This document shows positions 15,885 to 24,784 of a stretch of 64,000 bases of DNA, one piece after another. The stretch's first letter is position 1. Each line of letters starts with the position of its first letter. The stretch covers positions 868,001-932,000 of the forward strand of contig NZ_JBIWGZ010000001.1 in assembly GCF_044763875.1 (NCBI RefSeq), in the 5' to 3' direction. Both the position numbers and the translations under genes were made by a program. The stretch is from Rummeliibacillus sp044763875. GTDB lineage: Bacteria > Bacillota > Bacilli > Bacillales_A > Planococcaceae. Under the pieces are notes generated by a model, which was given only the letters and a program-made list of their open reading frames with translations, ran no database searches and had not been told where the DNA came from.

Positions 15885-17075
15885 TTAATTTTTGAATTCA
15901 TAGCTTACATCCCCGTATCTAGTTTTAAACATATATCCATCATAAGAGTTTTTTATAACTAACACGATTCCTAATAACATAAAATTCGATAATAACGAGC
16001 TTCCCCCATAGCTTAGGAATGGTAATGTAACGCCAGTAACTGGTAACAATCCCATTGTCATACCGATATTTTGGAAAATTTGAAATGACAATAAACCGAT
16101 AATTCCTACTCCCATTAATGTTGTTAAATGTTGATCTGCATTTATAGTTATGATGACAATACGATAAATTAGGAAAAAGAAGAGTATTACTATCGCAGCC
16201 CCCCCAACAAAACCCATTTCTTCAGCAATTGCAGCAAAGATAAAATCCGTGTGTTTTTCAGGGATATAAACATCATTACCGAGATAACCTTTTCCCGTCT
16301 TTAACCCTGATCCAATTGCTAATATGCCTTTTCTCGTTTGAAAAGATGAATCACCATATTCAAAAGGCTTTAACCACCCATTGATTCGAGAAATTTGATG
16401 TGATGATAGACTACCTAATATTTGATTATTGAAAAAGCTTTGGAAATTAATATAGATAATAATTAATGCTGTCACCATTACTGAAGGAATGATGGTTAAA
16501 ACAAATAGAATGCTCCTATGTATACCGGAAAATAATATCATAGCAACGAGTAATGCAGCATACAACATAATCATACCTGTATCGGGCTGTTTATAAACAA
16601 TAAGCATTGGAGGTAACGTAATTCCTGCAATCTTCAATAAAAGCCATAAATCTGAACCAATTGTTTGATTTCGCCATTTTCTATGATGCTCTGTAATGGT
16701 CAAACTAACAACTAGGATCAATGCAAATTTTAAAAACTCGGAAGGTTGAAAAGTTCCTATAAACGGAATTTGATACCAACATTTTGCTTCATTTATTGGT
16801 CTCGCAATACTTTCGGGAGCAACTATTAAAACAACTAATAAAAAAATGACAACCCAATAAAATGGCCAAGCAATCTTCTTTAGTTGACTGAGATCCATTC
16901 GCGAAATCAAATACATCAATGCAATGCCTATTAAATAAAATATTAATTGTTTCCATATAAATGCTCCGGAATATTGATTGAATACAGAGCTGCTCGAGTA
17001 TATAAATAAACAACTAATAATTGCAAACAAAAGGATAAGACCCATAATATTTGCATCTATTTTTCCAAATTTCAT
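15885..17075 (-). CDS. SEDS peptidoglycan polymerase (RodA/FtsW family)
   Basis: A 396-residue, ten-helix protein of the SEDS family, which polymerises lipid II into glycan strands at the outer face of the membrane. Typical blocks are PFIGTFQPSEFLKFALI near the middle, KTGKGYLGNDVYIPEKHTDF with FAAIAEEMGF, and the final VTGVTLPFLSYGGSS. The YIPEKHTDFIF block points to RodA rather than SpoVE. The start at 17075 follows GGATGTGAT; an upstream TTG is disregarded. No PBP2 gene is adjacent, so this is probably one of several SEDS copies in the genome. Elongation versus sporulation role cannot be told. Confidence 0.85.
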   Translation of the reverse strand: MKFGKIDANIMGLILLFAIISCLFIYSSSSVFNQYSGAFIWKQLIFYLIGIALMYLISRMDLSQLKKIAWPFYWVVIFLLVVLIVAPESIARPINEAKCWYQIPFIGTFQPSEFLKFALILVVSLTITEHHRKWRNQTIGSDLWLLLKIAGITLPPMLIVYKQPDTGMIMLYAALLVAMILFSGIHRSILFVLTIIPSVMVTALIIIYINFQSFFNNQILGSLSSHQISRINGWLKPFEYGDSSFQTRKGILAIGSGLKTGKGYLGNDVYIPEKHTDFIFAAIAEEMGFVGGAAIVILFFFLIYRIVIITINADQHLTTLMGVGIIGLLSFQIFQNIGMTMGLLPVTGVTLPFLSYGGSSLLSNFMLLGIVLVIKNSYDGYMFKTRYGDVSYEFKN

Positions 17076-17125
17076 CTTATCACATCCATAATTAGGTAGA
17101 CGAACCAATTATTAAATTGTTGCGT

Positions 17126-17161
17126 AAAAAAAGAAAGTTTTAAATAAAACTTTCTTTTTTT
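17126..17161 (-). terminator. Terminator of the DUF2785 gene
   Basis: AAAAAAGAAAGTTTT pairs with its complement around five bases and is followed by a run of T on either strand. It lies two bases past the DUF2785 stop. Confidence 0.85.
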
Positions 17162-17162
17162 A

Positions 17163-17996
17163 TTATCTAATTTTCATCCATTGCCCGATGAAATGTGAAA
17201 CAATACCTTGTAACTCTGGCATTATTTGTCTGAATTTCAATGCGAAATAAAAGGTTTTCATAAAATGAAGAGTTTGGGTTCTCGCTTTTAAAAATAACGG
17301 ACTGTAGCCGCTACTTTGCTTACTATATTCTAAGGAGTCAAAGACTTGTTCCACCCATTCAATAAGTAGTTTTTCATCTATTCCTTTACGAATAAGTGCT
17401 TCAATGATCTCCACAAATCGTTCTTCTTCATCATCAACATAAACTGTTCCTTTCCAGAAACAATCTCGAATGCTTTGCAAAATCGGTGCAGCGTCATGTA
17501 TATCAAATTTAGGATGTTGAATCAGTGCAAGTTCTAGATCTGCCCCATTAGCAATGCCATATGCCCACCCTTTTCCTTCAATATAACCTCTTGTATCCTT
17601 CTCTTTTGATAAATAGCGAGTGGCAAGTCCCAATATTTCATCATATTGATTTTGCGTTAAGAATGCTTGTCCGGCATCACTTCTGATTAGGTAAGTAAGC
17701 CACAAAGCTGACAAAGCGCGTTGGAAAATCGAATCTGTGTCCTTTTCTCCAATATTAAAGTAAAAGTATGAAGTTTGTGTTAATTGTGAAACTAAATACT
17801 GTTTATTTGATAAGGACAATAAATCATACTGTATGAATTCCAAAAATAATCGTAAATTTTGATGGTCACGAATTGTTTCATCCGTATGCCCTATATGTAT
17901 TAACATTTCTTGCAAAATAGGAGCTGCATCCTCTTCTATTAATAGTTTGCGTTCAGCATTTGACATTGCTAGAATATCGGTAATTTGGTATTTCAA
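17163..17996 (-). CDS. DUF2785 protein
   Basis: A helical cytoplasmic protein of 277 residues. The block GKGWAYGIANGADLELALIQ is the hallmark of DUF2785, which has no known activity. The TTG at 17996 is the likely start: AAAGGAAG sits six bases before it. Longer in-frame starts up to 18062 have no ribosome site. Single-gene unit between a family A repeat and a terminator. Confidence 0.7.
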   Translation of the reverse strand: MKYQITDILAMSNAERKLLIEEDAAPILQEMLIHIGHTDETIRDHQNLRLFLEFIQYDLLSLSNKQYLVSQLTQTSYFYFNIGEKDTDSIFQRALSALWLTYLIRSDAGQAFLTQNQYDEILGLATRYLSKEKDTRGYIEGKGWAYGIANGADLELALIQHPKFDIHDAAPILQSIRDCFWKGTVYVDDEEERFVEIIEALIRKGIDEKLLIEWVEQVFDSLEYSKQSSGYSPLFLKARTQTLHFMKTFYFALKFRQIMPELQGIVSHFIGQWMKIR

Positions 17997-18069
17997 GTAC
18001 AACTTCCTTTCTAATTTTGAGGGAAATAGATTATCATTTCCTGTTATTAAACATTTCAACACGTTAACT

Positions 18070-18330
18070 TTTCACTATTCAGATTTTGTTCCGCTACAGA
18101 CGGCGCTTTCCACGGGCTTGACTTCAATCTCCTCGGGCCAAAAGGATGTTGGTCACGAAGCCGTTGCCACAGGACGTGGCGTTCTTAGGCTTTGTTCCTT
18201 AAAATCGTTCCTGCGGGGCTTTCAGCTCAAGCTTATCCCGTAGGAGTCGCCGTCTTTCGCTCCACAATGAACAAAATTGTTATTATTAAATATTCGTATA
18301 TATTATATAAATTTTGCATTACGAAATTGA
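18070..18330 (+). repeat. Family A repeat A3, interrupted by a family C segment
   Basis: The core 18098-18255 has the same AGACGGCG/CGCCGTCT ends and inner blocks as A1 and A2 but is 64 bases longer. The extra segment replaces the short slot between CTCCTCG and CGTTCCTGCGGGG. The downstream AT-rich flank matches A1 and A2. Confidence 0.85.
18136..18205 (+). repeat. Partial family C element inside repeat A3
   Basis: The segment aligns with the middle of the family C elements at 28.7 and 54.2 kb. It has the GGCCAA/TTGGTC hairpin, then ACGAAGCC, the GCCAC-AGGAC-GTGGC hairpin and GGCTTTGT. The outer pair ACGAAGCC/GGCTTTGT has changed on both sides relative to the other copies yet still pairs. 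Confidence 0.8.
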
Positions 18331-18425
18331 TTCAATTGAAAAAAAGATAATATTAATTAGTAGCTTTTGAGACATGTAAATAAACTAAAAACCCATCTGA
18401 ATGATGAGTTTTTCAAAGTTTACTT

Positions 18426-18611
18426 TTAAAATGGGAAATCTGAAGAATGTTCTTTCATGTAAAATTCAACAAGCTTTTTAAAATCTTTGTATTTTATTGT
18501 TACGTATTCTTCGCCGTCTTTATTTTCAATTGGTAGTTGAGTGCATGTTTCTTCCATTGTTTTACGAAAATGTTCAGTTCCATCAATCATAAATGTCCAT
18601 TCTTTCTCCAA
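18426..18611 (-). CDS. Small unknown protein
   Basis: A soluble, acidic protein of about 61 residues, not recognised. It contains EEYVTIKYKDFKKLVEFYMK. The TTG at 18611 is chosen: AAGGAG lies eight bases before it, and the GTG at 18620 overlaps that site. It precedes repeat A3 on the same transcript direction. Confidence 0.5.
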   Translation of the reverse strand: MEKEWTFMIDGTEHFRKTMEETCTQLPIENKDGEEYVTIKYKDFKKLVEFYMKEHSSDFPF

Positions 18612-18674
18612 AAGACCCACTCCTTATGATTCATGTTGTCATTATATAATTTCATAGAGATGAGGTCAAAGATT

Positions 18675-19145
18675 CTAACTATTAAATTCAATTATTGGTG
18701 AACTATCAAAATATACATAACAGCTTGCTAATAATTGATATTGATCTTCTAATACAATTCGAGGATTAACCTTTTTTATGCTTTGCAAGTAGTGTTTGCT
18801 TTCAATTGCTAAAGCATTTAAAAAATCTTCTCTTGAGCAATTAAACTTCTGTATGACCTCTTGTTTTTCTATACTTTTTATAATAATTTCATCGGATTGT
18901 AGGGAAATTTTATATAAATGGGATTCACCAATAGATTTTACACTCTGCTCTTTACCAGTTTTCAACAGTTCAATAATCGCATCGCCCAAATTCAATAAAA
19001 AGCTGCCATGTACTGCTGAATGGAAAAGCTCGATTTTTTCATACTTCACCGTTTTCACGAATATTTTTATTTTTTCAAAGAAAAAGTCATTATAATACGG
19101 GGATCTTAATATATCTCCATCTTCCACCAAAAATTTCAATTCCAT
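18675..19145 (-). CDS. Hypothetical soluble protein
   Basis: A 156-residue protein without signal peptide or membrane helix. It is not recognised; alternating strands in the N-terminal half and a helical C-terminal half are all that can be said. GGAGGCGAGAAA stands before the ATG, a strong site. It lies 64 bases upstream of the small unknown gene on the same strand, so the two could be co-transcribed. Confidence 0.6.
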   Translation of the reverse strand: MELKFLVEDGDILRSPYYNDFFFEKIKIFVKTVKYEKIELFHSAVHGSFLLNLGDAIIELLKTGKEQSVKSIGESHLYKISLQSDEIIIKSIEKQEVIQKFNCSREDFLNALAIESKHYLQSIKKVNPRIVLEDQYQLLASCYVYFDSSPIIEFNS

Positions 19146-19681
19146 TTTCTCGCCTCCACTTTCTCTATTATATGTATTTTTTTTCTTCGTTCAATGCTAT
19201 TTTCTCTAAAATTATCAAAAATCCATTGAATTGAAACAAAATAGCCATATTTATGGTTATTAATAGGTAATGGGCGAAAATTTATGTTGATGATTTTGAT
19301 TTTTTTGGGGCGAGAAATGTAGTTTTAGTTTAAATTTTAAATATTTTTGAGATGATTCGATATGTTTTTTTGCTCAAATTCATAAAAAAAGCTATCTACT
19401 TTGTAAAATTAAAGACAAGTAAATGTACATGATAGTTTACTACATCATCACTACGTAAAGAGCGTACTGTATCCATTGGGATTGATACAATTGAATATCT
19501 CGTTGAACAAGGTATTCCTGTAACTTTGTTGAAGGATCGCGCCCGATCGTTGAATATTGAAAAAAACGAATGTTGTAAAATAGTTACTCGGTTATTTTGC
19601 TAAAGCCCAATAGAGTTGTTTTGGAACCGTAAACGTAATGTATCAAAATTAAGCTATTTAAGCCATAGCCATTCACCACAA
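19146..19681. other. Spacer with an unidentified coding fragment
   Basis: About 535 bases. An open plus-strand stretch near 19470-19560 includes IDTIEYLVEQGIPVTLLKD but has no start and was not assigned. A family D motif (GCGCCCGATCGTTGAATA) overlaps its end at 19538-19555. Confidence 0.4.
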
Positions 19682-20338
19682 CTAGAGCGTCTCATCCAAT
19701 TTCTGAATCTTTGAGTGGGAAATTAAAAATACATTGCCTAAAATGTCGATTTTGTCTTCCTTTACACGTACAGCGCAATCTTTGTTTGACGCATAAATAT
19801 TCATTTCTTCAGATAAGGGAGACAGTTCGTCTTGAACCAACGCAATGTTATTTTCGAGATCAAAATGAGACAGGACAGAAAAGTTATCAAGGCCGATTCC
19901 ATCGTAAACAGAGCTTATTTCAACTTTATAGCCAAAGTTTTTCGAGCATAACCATTTAGCGGACATGTTGATTGCACCTGCGCTTGCTCCTATCACGACA
20001 GCTCTGCTTTTTTTAATCAAATCCGACAATTCATATTCCATCAAAAACACATTTTGTTTAAGAGTATTTCCACCCAACAAGAAAATAACTGAAGCATTTT
20101 GAATTAAGGTTTGGGCATCTTCCTTCTGTACGCGATAATTAATTAAATGATATTCATCAAACATAATTCCTGCCTGGTCAAGCCATGAGCGTTCAGTAGT
20201 ACCATCATCTTCATAAAAAAATGGATTCGAGCTAATCATAGCAAGCGATTTTCTATCAGTTATATCCTCCTGTAACACCCTGCCCAGATTCTCTGGAAAA
20301 AAATTGTTAAACCAACCTAAATAATAGTGAGTTTTCAT
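19682..20338 (-). CDS. Peptidase S51 family protein (dipeptidase E-like)
   Basis: A protein of 218 residues with the S51 pattern: LLGGNT at about residues 88-92 and the nucleophile elbow GASAGA with Ser119. Family members are dipeptidase E (Asp-X dipeptides) and cyanophycinase-like enzymes. The catalytic His/Glu partners are less obvious, so activity is likely but not certain. The ATG at 20338 follows GGGGG; a longer in-frame ATG at 20386 has no site. Cytoplasmic, single-gene unit. Confidence 0.75.
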   Translation of the reverse strand: MKTHYYLGWFNNFFPENLGRVLQEDITDRKSLAMISSNPFFYEDDGTTERSWLDQAGIMFDEYHLINYRVQKEDAQTLIQNASVIFLLGGNTLKQNVFLMEYELSDLIKKSRAVVIGASAGAINMSAKWLCSKNFGYKVEISSVYDGIGLDNFSVLSHFDLENNIALVQDELSPLSEEMNIYASNKDCAVRVKEDKIDILGNVFLISHSKIQKLDETL

Positions 20339-20486
20339 AAGTACCCCCGTAGCAAAATGTAATGGATTGCGACACAATTTTATCAAATTTTTTCCAAACG
20401 GTATAACTTTATTTTAAACGATTTATTTTTTTTACAAATGGTACAACCTTATTTCAAATCTACATTAAGTTCTTCTTCCATAAACT

Positions 20487-20508
20487 GGTCCGATTGCTGA
20501 ACAAGAAA
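20487..20508. repeat. Family D motif
   Basis: GGTCCGATTGCTGAACAAGA matches the dispersed motif GCGYCCGAT-N2-TTGAA-N-AAG found also near 19.5, 43.1, 44.5, 45.3 and 50.7 kb. Confidence 0.55.
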
Positions 20509-20701
20509 AAATTCTGCATTTTAACATCAGGATTTTAATCTAATATTATAAGTGATGAATCATCGAATAATAACTAAAGACAGGATCTTTATGATTCTGC
20601 CTTAGATTGAACATTAAATGTGCAACATCTTATTAAATTGCTCGCTATTTAGTTATTCGTAGATTGATTATTGACTTTTAATAAAACAATCGAATAGCTT
20701 T

Positions 20702-20875
20702 TTAAAGATTTTTCTTTTGTCTTTTTGCGTAATCGTCAATGTAGAAAAAAGCTGCAAAGGCTGCTAGTGATAATAGATAATAGTAACTTGCACCATTTTT
20801 TACTTGTACCATATTAATTCCCATGATAAAAATAATAATAGCAATGATTCTGAGGGCAAATACTTTTATATTCAT
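20702..20875 (-). CDS. Small two-helix membrane protein (57 residues)
   Basis: A short protein beginning MNIKVFALRIIAIIIFIMG, with a second helix YYYLLSLAAFAAFFYI and a basic tail KRQKKNL. AAAGGAAG precedes the ATG by eight bases. Not recognised; it resembles many small DUF-type membrane peptides of Bacillales. Supported by ribosome site, helix pattern and lack of any overlapping gene. Confidence 0.55.
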   Translation of the reverse strand: MNIKVFALRIIAIIIFIMGINMVQVKNGASYYYLLSLAAFAAFFYIDDYAKRQKKNL

Positions 20876-21080
20876 CTTTAAAACTTCCTTTCTATATAAA
20901 ACATAGCTGATTTAAGAAAGTTGTCAAGAAGATCGTTATCGTATATTATTTTTTTATGATCAACTATTATTCAAACAGTACGAGATAATACTTTTAATTT
21001 TTTTAATAATTCACGTGCGATATCCTTTTAAATTTGAGAAAATACACTTAGAACGATTACAAAAAGGCAAGGTGACATAG

Positions 21081-21821
21081 ATGCTAAATGACCACAAAAT
21101 AGACAGAGAGCAATTGAAAAAGTTCAGACATGAAGTTACTCGTTGCATGTTACTTTATAAATTTGCACTAGCTGAAATCACAACGAAGGTTAATATTTTA
21201 CAGGAAGAATTTCAACTTATTCATGAATACAATCCAATCGAACATGTGAATACACGTGTGAAATCACCAGAGAGTATTTTAAAAAAAGTTCAAAAGAAAA
21301 AGCTTCCTCTATCGATTCCGTCCATTCAAGAAAACATTCATGACATCTCTGGAATTCGTATCATTTGTTCTTTTGTATCGGATATCTATCGTATTGCAGA
21401 TATGATTCAATCACAAGAAGATATTGAAGTGATTGAAGTAAAAGATTATATTGAAAATCCTAAACCAAATGGTTATCAAAGCCTTCATATCATTATTAAA
21501 ATTCCTGTATTTATGACTTACGGTGAAGAGTACGTCTTTGTTGAAATGCAAATTCGTACAATTGCTATGGATTTTTGGGCTAGTTTAGAGCATAAAATCT
21601 ACTATAAATACAATAAAAAAGTTCCTAGCCACTTAACGAATGAGTTAAAAGAAGCCGCAGAAGTTGCTGCTAATCTTGATCGAAAAATGGAAAAGTTAAA
21701 TAATGAAGTAACGCTATTAAAAGAAGCTGATGTAGATGAAGAAACAATTGAAAATCCAAGTGACACCTTAAATTTACTATATAATGAAATTAAAAAAATA
21801 GAATTACGTTATAGACAGTAA
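21081..21821 (+). CDS. ywaC: Small alarmone synthetase (RelP/YwaC type)
   Basis: A 246-residue single-domain (p)ppGpp synthetase. NPIEHVNTRVKSPESI, HDISGIRIICSFVSDIY, NPKPNGYQSLHIII and MQIRTIAMDFWASLEHK are the conserved synthetase blocks, and the wording is closer to YwaC (SasA/RelP) than to YjbM (RelQ). It transfers pyrophosphate from ATP to GDP or GTP in the cytoplasm. There is no hydrolase domain or TGS/ACT region. The C-terminus runs about 35 residues longer than YwaC, ending in an acidic, helical extension. AAGGTGAC precedes the ATG. In B. subtilis ywaC responds to cell-envelope stress; no ECF promoter was identified here. Confidence 0.9.
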   Translation: MLNDHKIDREQLKKFRHEVTRCMLLYKFALAEITTKVNILQEEFQLIHEYNPIEHVNTRVKSPESILKKVQKKKLPLSIPSIQENIHDISGIRIICSFVSDIYRIADMIQSQEDIEVIEVKDYIENPKPNGYQSLHIIIKIPVFMTYGEEYVFVEMQIRTIAMDFWASLEHKIYYKYNKKVPSHLTNELKEAAEVAANLDRKMEKLNNEVTLLKEADVDEETIENPSDTLNLLYNEIKKIELRYRQ

Positions 21822-21900
21822 TTATTTTATGAGCAAAAGCCAAACAGTTTAATCGAAAGATCTGAAAACACATCTTCGAATTCTTGATCTATGTAAACCA

Positions 21901-21930
21901 AAAAAAGGAGCATTCTCTGCTCCTTTTTTC
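21901..21930. terminator. Bidirectional terminator
   Basis: AAAAAAGGAGCA pairs with TGCTCCTTTTTT around five bases. It separates the alarmone synthetase gene from the convergent HhH gene and has a U-tract in both directions. Confidence 0.9.
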
Positions 21931-21933
21931 ATT

Positions 21934-22125
21934 CTAGCTGTTTTTAAATTGAATCCCCTGCTCTTCCATTGCTTCTTTCAATACATCTAAAGTCCTCTTC
22001 CCCATGCCGTGTAATGCCATTAATTCTTTTTCCTCAATTTTGGATAAATCATCAATCGAATATAATCCTGCAGAATTTAATGCTCGGATCCCTGGCTTTG
22101 CTACACCTTTTGGCCATTCATTCAT
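21934..22125 (-). CDS. Small helix-hairpin-helix protein
   Basis: A 63-residue protein with tandem helix-hairpin-helix-like segments: VAKPGIRALNSAGLYSIDDL and LMALHGMGKRTLDVLKEAM. The same fold occurs in the C-terminal domain of RNA polymerase alpha and in many small DNA-binding proteins. The ATG at 22125 has GGGGAGGGTG before it; the long in-frame extension upstream overlaps the divergent gene and has no ribosome site. Likely a nucleic-acid-binding protein. Confidence 0.8.
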   Translation of the reverse strand: MNEWPKGVAKPGIRALNSAGLYSIDDLSKIEEKELMALHGMGKRTLDVLKEAMEEQGIQFKNS

Positions 22126-22240
22126 TGAAACACCCTCCCCTTTTAGTACAACTACTCTATTCATATAATATAGCTGTACTGGCTTTTCCGCTAGATTTAT
22201 GTTAGCATGAAATCTATATGAATATGAGGACGTGAATTTT

Positions 22241-22612
22241 TTGATTAAAATTGAAATGCCAAAACCAGATGTAGTAATTCGACAACGCGAACAACAACCA
22301 AAAGAAGGAGAAGCAATCATCCCTTCAATTTACGGGTTTATTGATTTCCATAAAGTCCCACGTGATAAGGGTGGTCTTATTCTTTTCTTTAATAAAGAAA
22401 ATGAACTTCTATTCGTTGGGAAAGCACGTAAAATGCGCCCACGTTTAAAAAAGCACTTCGAAGATAATGTTTCTCCATTAAAAGACCACCGCGATGAAGT
22501 TTATAAAATTGAAGCATTTGTCGTTGAAGATCCTATGGAACGTGAAATTTACGAAACATATGCAATTAACGAATTGCGTGCAAAGTACAATACAGATAAA
22601 GTTTTTTATTAA
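22241..22612 (+). CDS. GIY-YIG-like nuclease family protein
   Basis: A protein of about 123 residues with a UvrC-like GIY-YIG fold. GGLILFF stands at the GIY position, LLFVGKARKMRPRLKKHF at the YIG-R position, and the catalytic-type glutamate is in PMEREIYETYAINEL. The first tyrosine is replaced (GLI) and YIG reads FVG, so catalysis may be changed. The TTG at 22241 is preferred over the GTG at 22232, which lies two bases from GAGG. Divergent from the HhH gene. Hypothetical repair or nuclease role. Confidence 0.7.
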   Translation: MIKIEMPKPDVVIRQREQQPKEGEAIIPSIYGFIDFHKVPRDKGGLILFFNKENELLFVGKARKMRPRLKKHFEDNVSPLKDHRDEVYKIEAFVVEDPMEREIYETYAINELRAKYNTDKVFY

Positions 22613-22623
22613 TAAAAAACCAT

Positions 22624-22667
22624 AAAAGTTCTGAAGAATAATTTATTTTCTTCAGAACTTTTTTCTT
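22624..22667 (+). terminator. Terminator of the GIY-YIG-like gene
   Basis: AAAAGTTCTGAAGA pairs with TCTTCAGAACTTTT (loop about 14 bases) and is followed by further T residues. Confidence 0.85.
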
Positions 22668-22885
22668 TTACCCTCTTCTAACAATCTGAATATTTCATTA
22701 ATTATTTCTCGGGAAATTCTTTAGTAGCAGAAAGAACTTATTTTTTCTTATTTAGCCATCCATTTAAAGTCATGGTGTAGTTTATTGCCTTTTGAATCCG
22801 GTTTATTGCTTTGTCTATTTTTAACGCGCATTATCATCTAGATTTTGGAAATTAATCCTGTAAAATATAGAATATAAAAATAATT

Positions 22886-22914
22886 TGAACGTTTTCTGCA
22901 TTTGAATTGTCTAA
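22886..22914 (+). promoter_or_regulatory. ECF-type promoter before the sigma gene
   Basis: TGAAC at 22886 and TGTC at 22908 are 17 bases apart, close to the Bacillus ECF pattern TGAAAC-N16/17-CGTC/CGTA. It lies 25 bases before the start of the ECF sigma gene, fitting autoregulation. One base of the -10 differs. Confidence 0.5.
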
Positions 22915-22936
22915 TAAGTAACAAGGGGGTGGAAGT

Positions 22937-23440
22937 GTGGTAAGAATTGAACTTGCAAAAAGTGCAATCGAAGGCGATGAAGAAGCGATATTAGAATTAT
23001 TAAAAGAAAATGAAGAAATACATTATCGTACGGCATTTGCTTATTTACGTAATGAACATGATGCAATTGAAGCCATTCAAGAATTGACATATCGTACATT
23101 TAAAAAAATACATACAGTAAAAAATCCTGCTTATATCAATACTTGGCTAGTTCGTATCCTTATCAATATTTGTCTCGATATGAAAAAGAAACAAGAAAAA
23201 CTAATATTCAAAGAGCCAATTGAATTACCAAGTGTACCTGACGAAAAGCAATTTGAAATCGCAAATTTAATCGAACAGCTTCCAAAAGATCAGCAAGAAT
23301 TAATTTATCTTAAATATTTTCAAGACTTAAAGAATCAAGAAATCGCACAACTTCAGAATATCCCTGAAGGTACGGTAAAATCCAGATTACATTCGACTTT
23401 AAAAAAATTGCGAACAATTATTGGAAAGGAGGAGATCTAG
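22937..23440 (+). CDS. ECF RNA polymerase sigma factor
   Basis: A 167-residue sigma factor with only regions 2 and 4. Region 2 spans about residues 20-85 (YRTAFAYLRNEHDAIEAIQE, then TWLVRILINIC), and region 4 about 105-160 (LPKDQQELIYLKYFQDLKNQEIAQL, quoted here as two joined helices, then GTVKSRLHSTLKKL). It directs RNA polymerase to stress promoters. GGGGG stands seven bases before the GTG start. The next gene begins immediately after its stop and encodes the membrane anti-sigma partner. The trigger is unknown; cell-envelope stress is the usual one for this arrangement. Confidence 0.9.
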   Translation: MVRIELAKSAIEGDEEAILELLKENEEIHYRTAFAYLRNEHDAIEAIQELTYRTFKKIHTVKNPAYINTWLVRILINICLDMKKKQEKLIFKEPIELPSVPDEKQFEIANLIEQLPKDQQELIYLKYFQDLKNQEIAQLQNIPEGTVKSRLHSTLKKLRTIIGKEEI

Positions 23441-24751
23441 ATGCAGGATTTTAATGACCAACAAATGAAAAAACTTATTCAAGAACTCGAACAGATAGAT
23501 GTCCCAAGGGATGCATTACACGTTGCTCGGAAAAAAGGGGCGCAGCAATTTCGTATAGTAAAACGGAAAAAACGTAGTTATTTCACAGCAGCAAGTGTAG
23601 TTGTCGTCTTGATGTTGCTTTTTGTCACATGTATTCGTGTATCCCCTACTTTCGCTCAAGCAATTGAGAAAATCCCTGGCTTTGCACCCATTGTCGAAAT
23701 GATTGGTTATGATAAAGGTGTCAAAGATATAGTAAACGAAGATTACTATGAAACTTTAAATATTTCCAAAACAAAAAATAATATTACCCTCACGCTTCTA
23801 GGTACTGTTGCAGATGAGAGTGGTATGATTCTTTTCTATCAAGTGGAAGCACCCTACGATATTTCAAAATTAACAACAAAAGAAGTGAAAGTATTACAAA
23901 ATAGTAAACCTATAGAAAATGGATCTATTGAATATGGATGGCCACATGAACCAAAAACAAAAATCATGAAAAACAAAATAGAAATCGTTTCAAAGAATTC
24001 CTTATCATATGAACACCCAAACTTCGAACTCAATATGTCATTTGAAGATACAAAACAAACGACTTTTTCAATTCCATTTTCGTTGAAGGAAAAAATTCAG
24101 CCAACTAAAACATATAACTTAAATAAAAATATAACCGTCGATGGTCAAATCATTCATTTAAAAACATTGAAAATTTCACCACTAAGAGCAGAGATTAAAT
24201 TAGCATACGATGAAAACAATACACAACAAATTTTAGGAATTAATTCTATTAAGTTGATAGATGAAAATGGCGAAATATGGGGCAATAAAATGAATGGGGT
24301 TACTGGATTTGGTTCATTTTCTGACGGCAACCGGAGCTTATTTATACAAAGCAACTATTTTAGAAAGCCCGAGAAATTAACATTAGTATTGGATAAAATA
24401 GAAGCGTTACCTAAAGGCGAAGAGTACATTGTAGTGGATTTCAAGAAAAAAGAAATTATCCAAAAACCAAATTTAGCCAAATTAAATTTTAGCTTTTATT
24501 CACCAGATACAATTGCTGTAAATTATCAAACGAAAAATACAAGTACAATAAAATATCTATTTTCTTATGCAGTTGATGGTAACAATAAATCATTTACTAT
24601 TGAAAATAGTTCGGGTACTCATAATGACGATTATATAAACACTACCTATTCATTTAATACTAACAAAATGAAAAACCCGGTTCGAATTTATTTTGATAGC
24701 TACCCTAATTATTTAGATGGAAAAATTAATTTAGACATTCCATTGAAATAA
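23441..24751 (+). CDS. DUF4179 transmembrane anti-sigma-type protein
   Basis: A 436-residue, single-pass protein. Residues 1-45 are cytoplasmic and basic (RKKGAQQFRIVKRKKRS), one helix follows at about 47-66, then a large external region. The external start, AIEKIPGFAPIVEMIGYDKG, is the DUF4179 signature, and the rest fits the companion all-beta domain. Such proteins are encoded next to ECF sigma factors and hold them inactive until a signal is sensed outside. AAGGAGGAG precedes the ATG, overlapping the sigma gene's end, so both are co-translated. A clear zinc-binding anti-sigma motif is not visible. Confidence 0.85.
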   Translation: MQDFNDQQMKKLIQELEQIDVPRDALHVARKKGAQQFRIVKRKKRSYFTAASVVVVLMLLFVTCIRVSPTFAQAIEKIPGFAPIVEMIGYDKGVKDIVNEDYYETLNISKTKNNITLTLLGTVADESGMILFYQVEAPYDISKLTTKEVKVLQNSKPIENGSIEYGWPHEPKTKIMKNKIEIVSKNSLSYEHPNFELNMSFEDTKQTTFSIPFSLKEKIQPTKTYNLNKNITVDGQIIHLKTLKISPLRAEIKLAYDENNTQQILGINSIKLIDENGEIWGNKMNGVTGFGSFSDGNRSLFIQSNYFRKPEKLTLVLDKIEALPKGEEYIVVDFKKKEIIQKPNLAKLNFSFYSPDTIAVNYQTKNTSTIKYLFSYAVDGNNKSFTIENSSGTHNDDYINTTYSFNTNKMKNPVRIYFDSYPNYLDGKINLDIPLK

Positions 24752-24784
24752 ATGGAATTACGTCAGTTCAATAATTCGGCTAAT

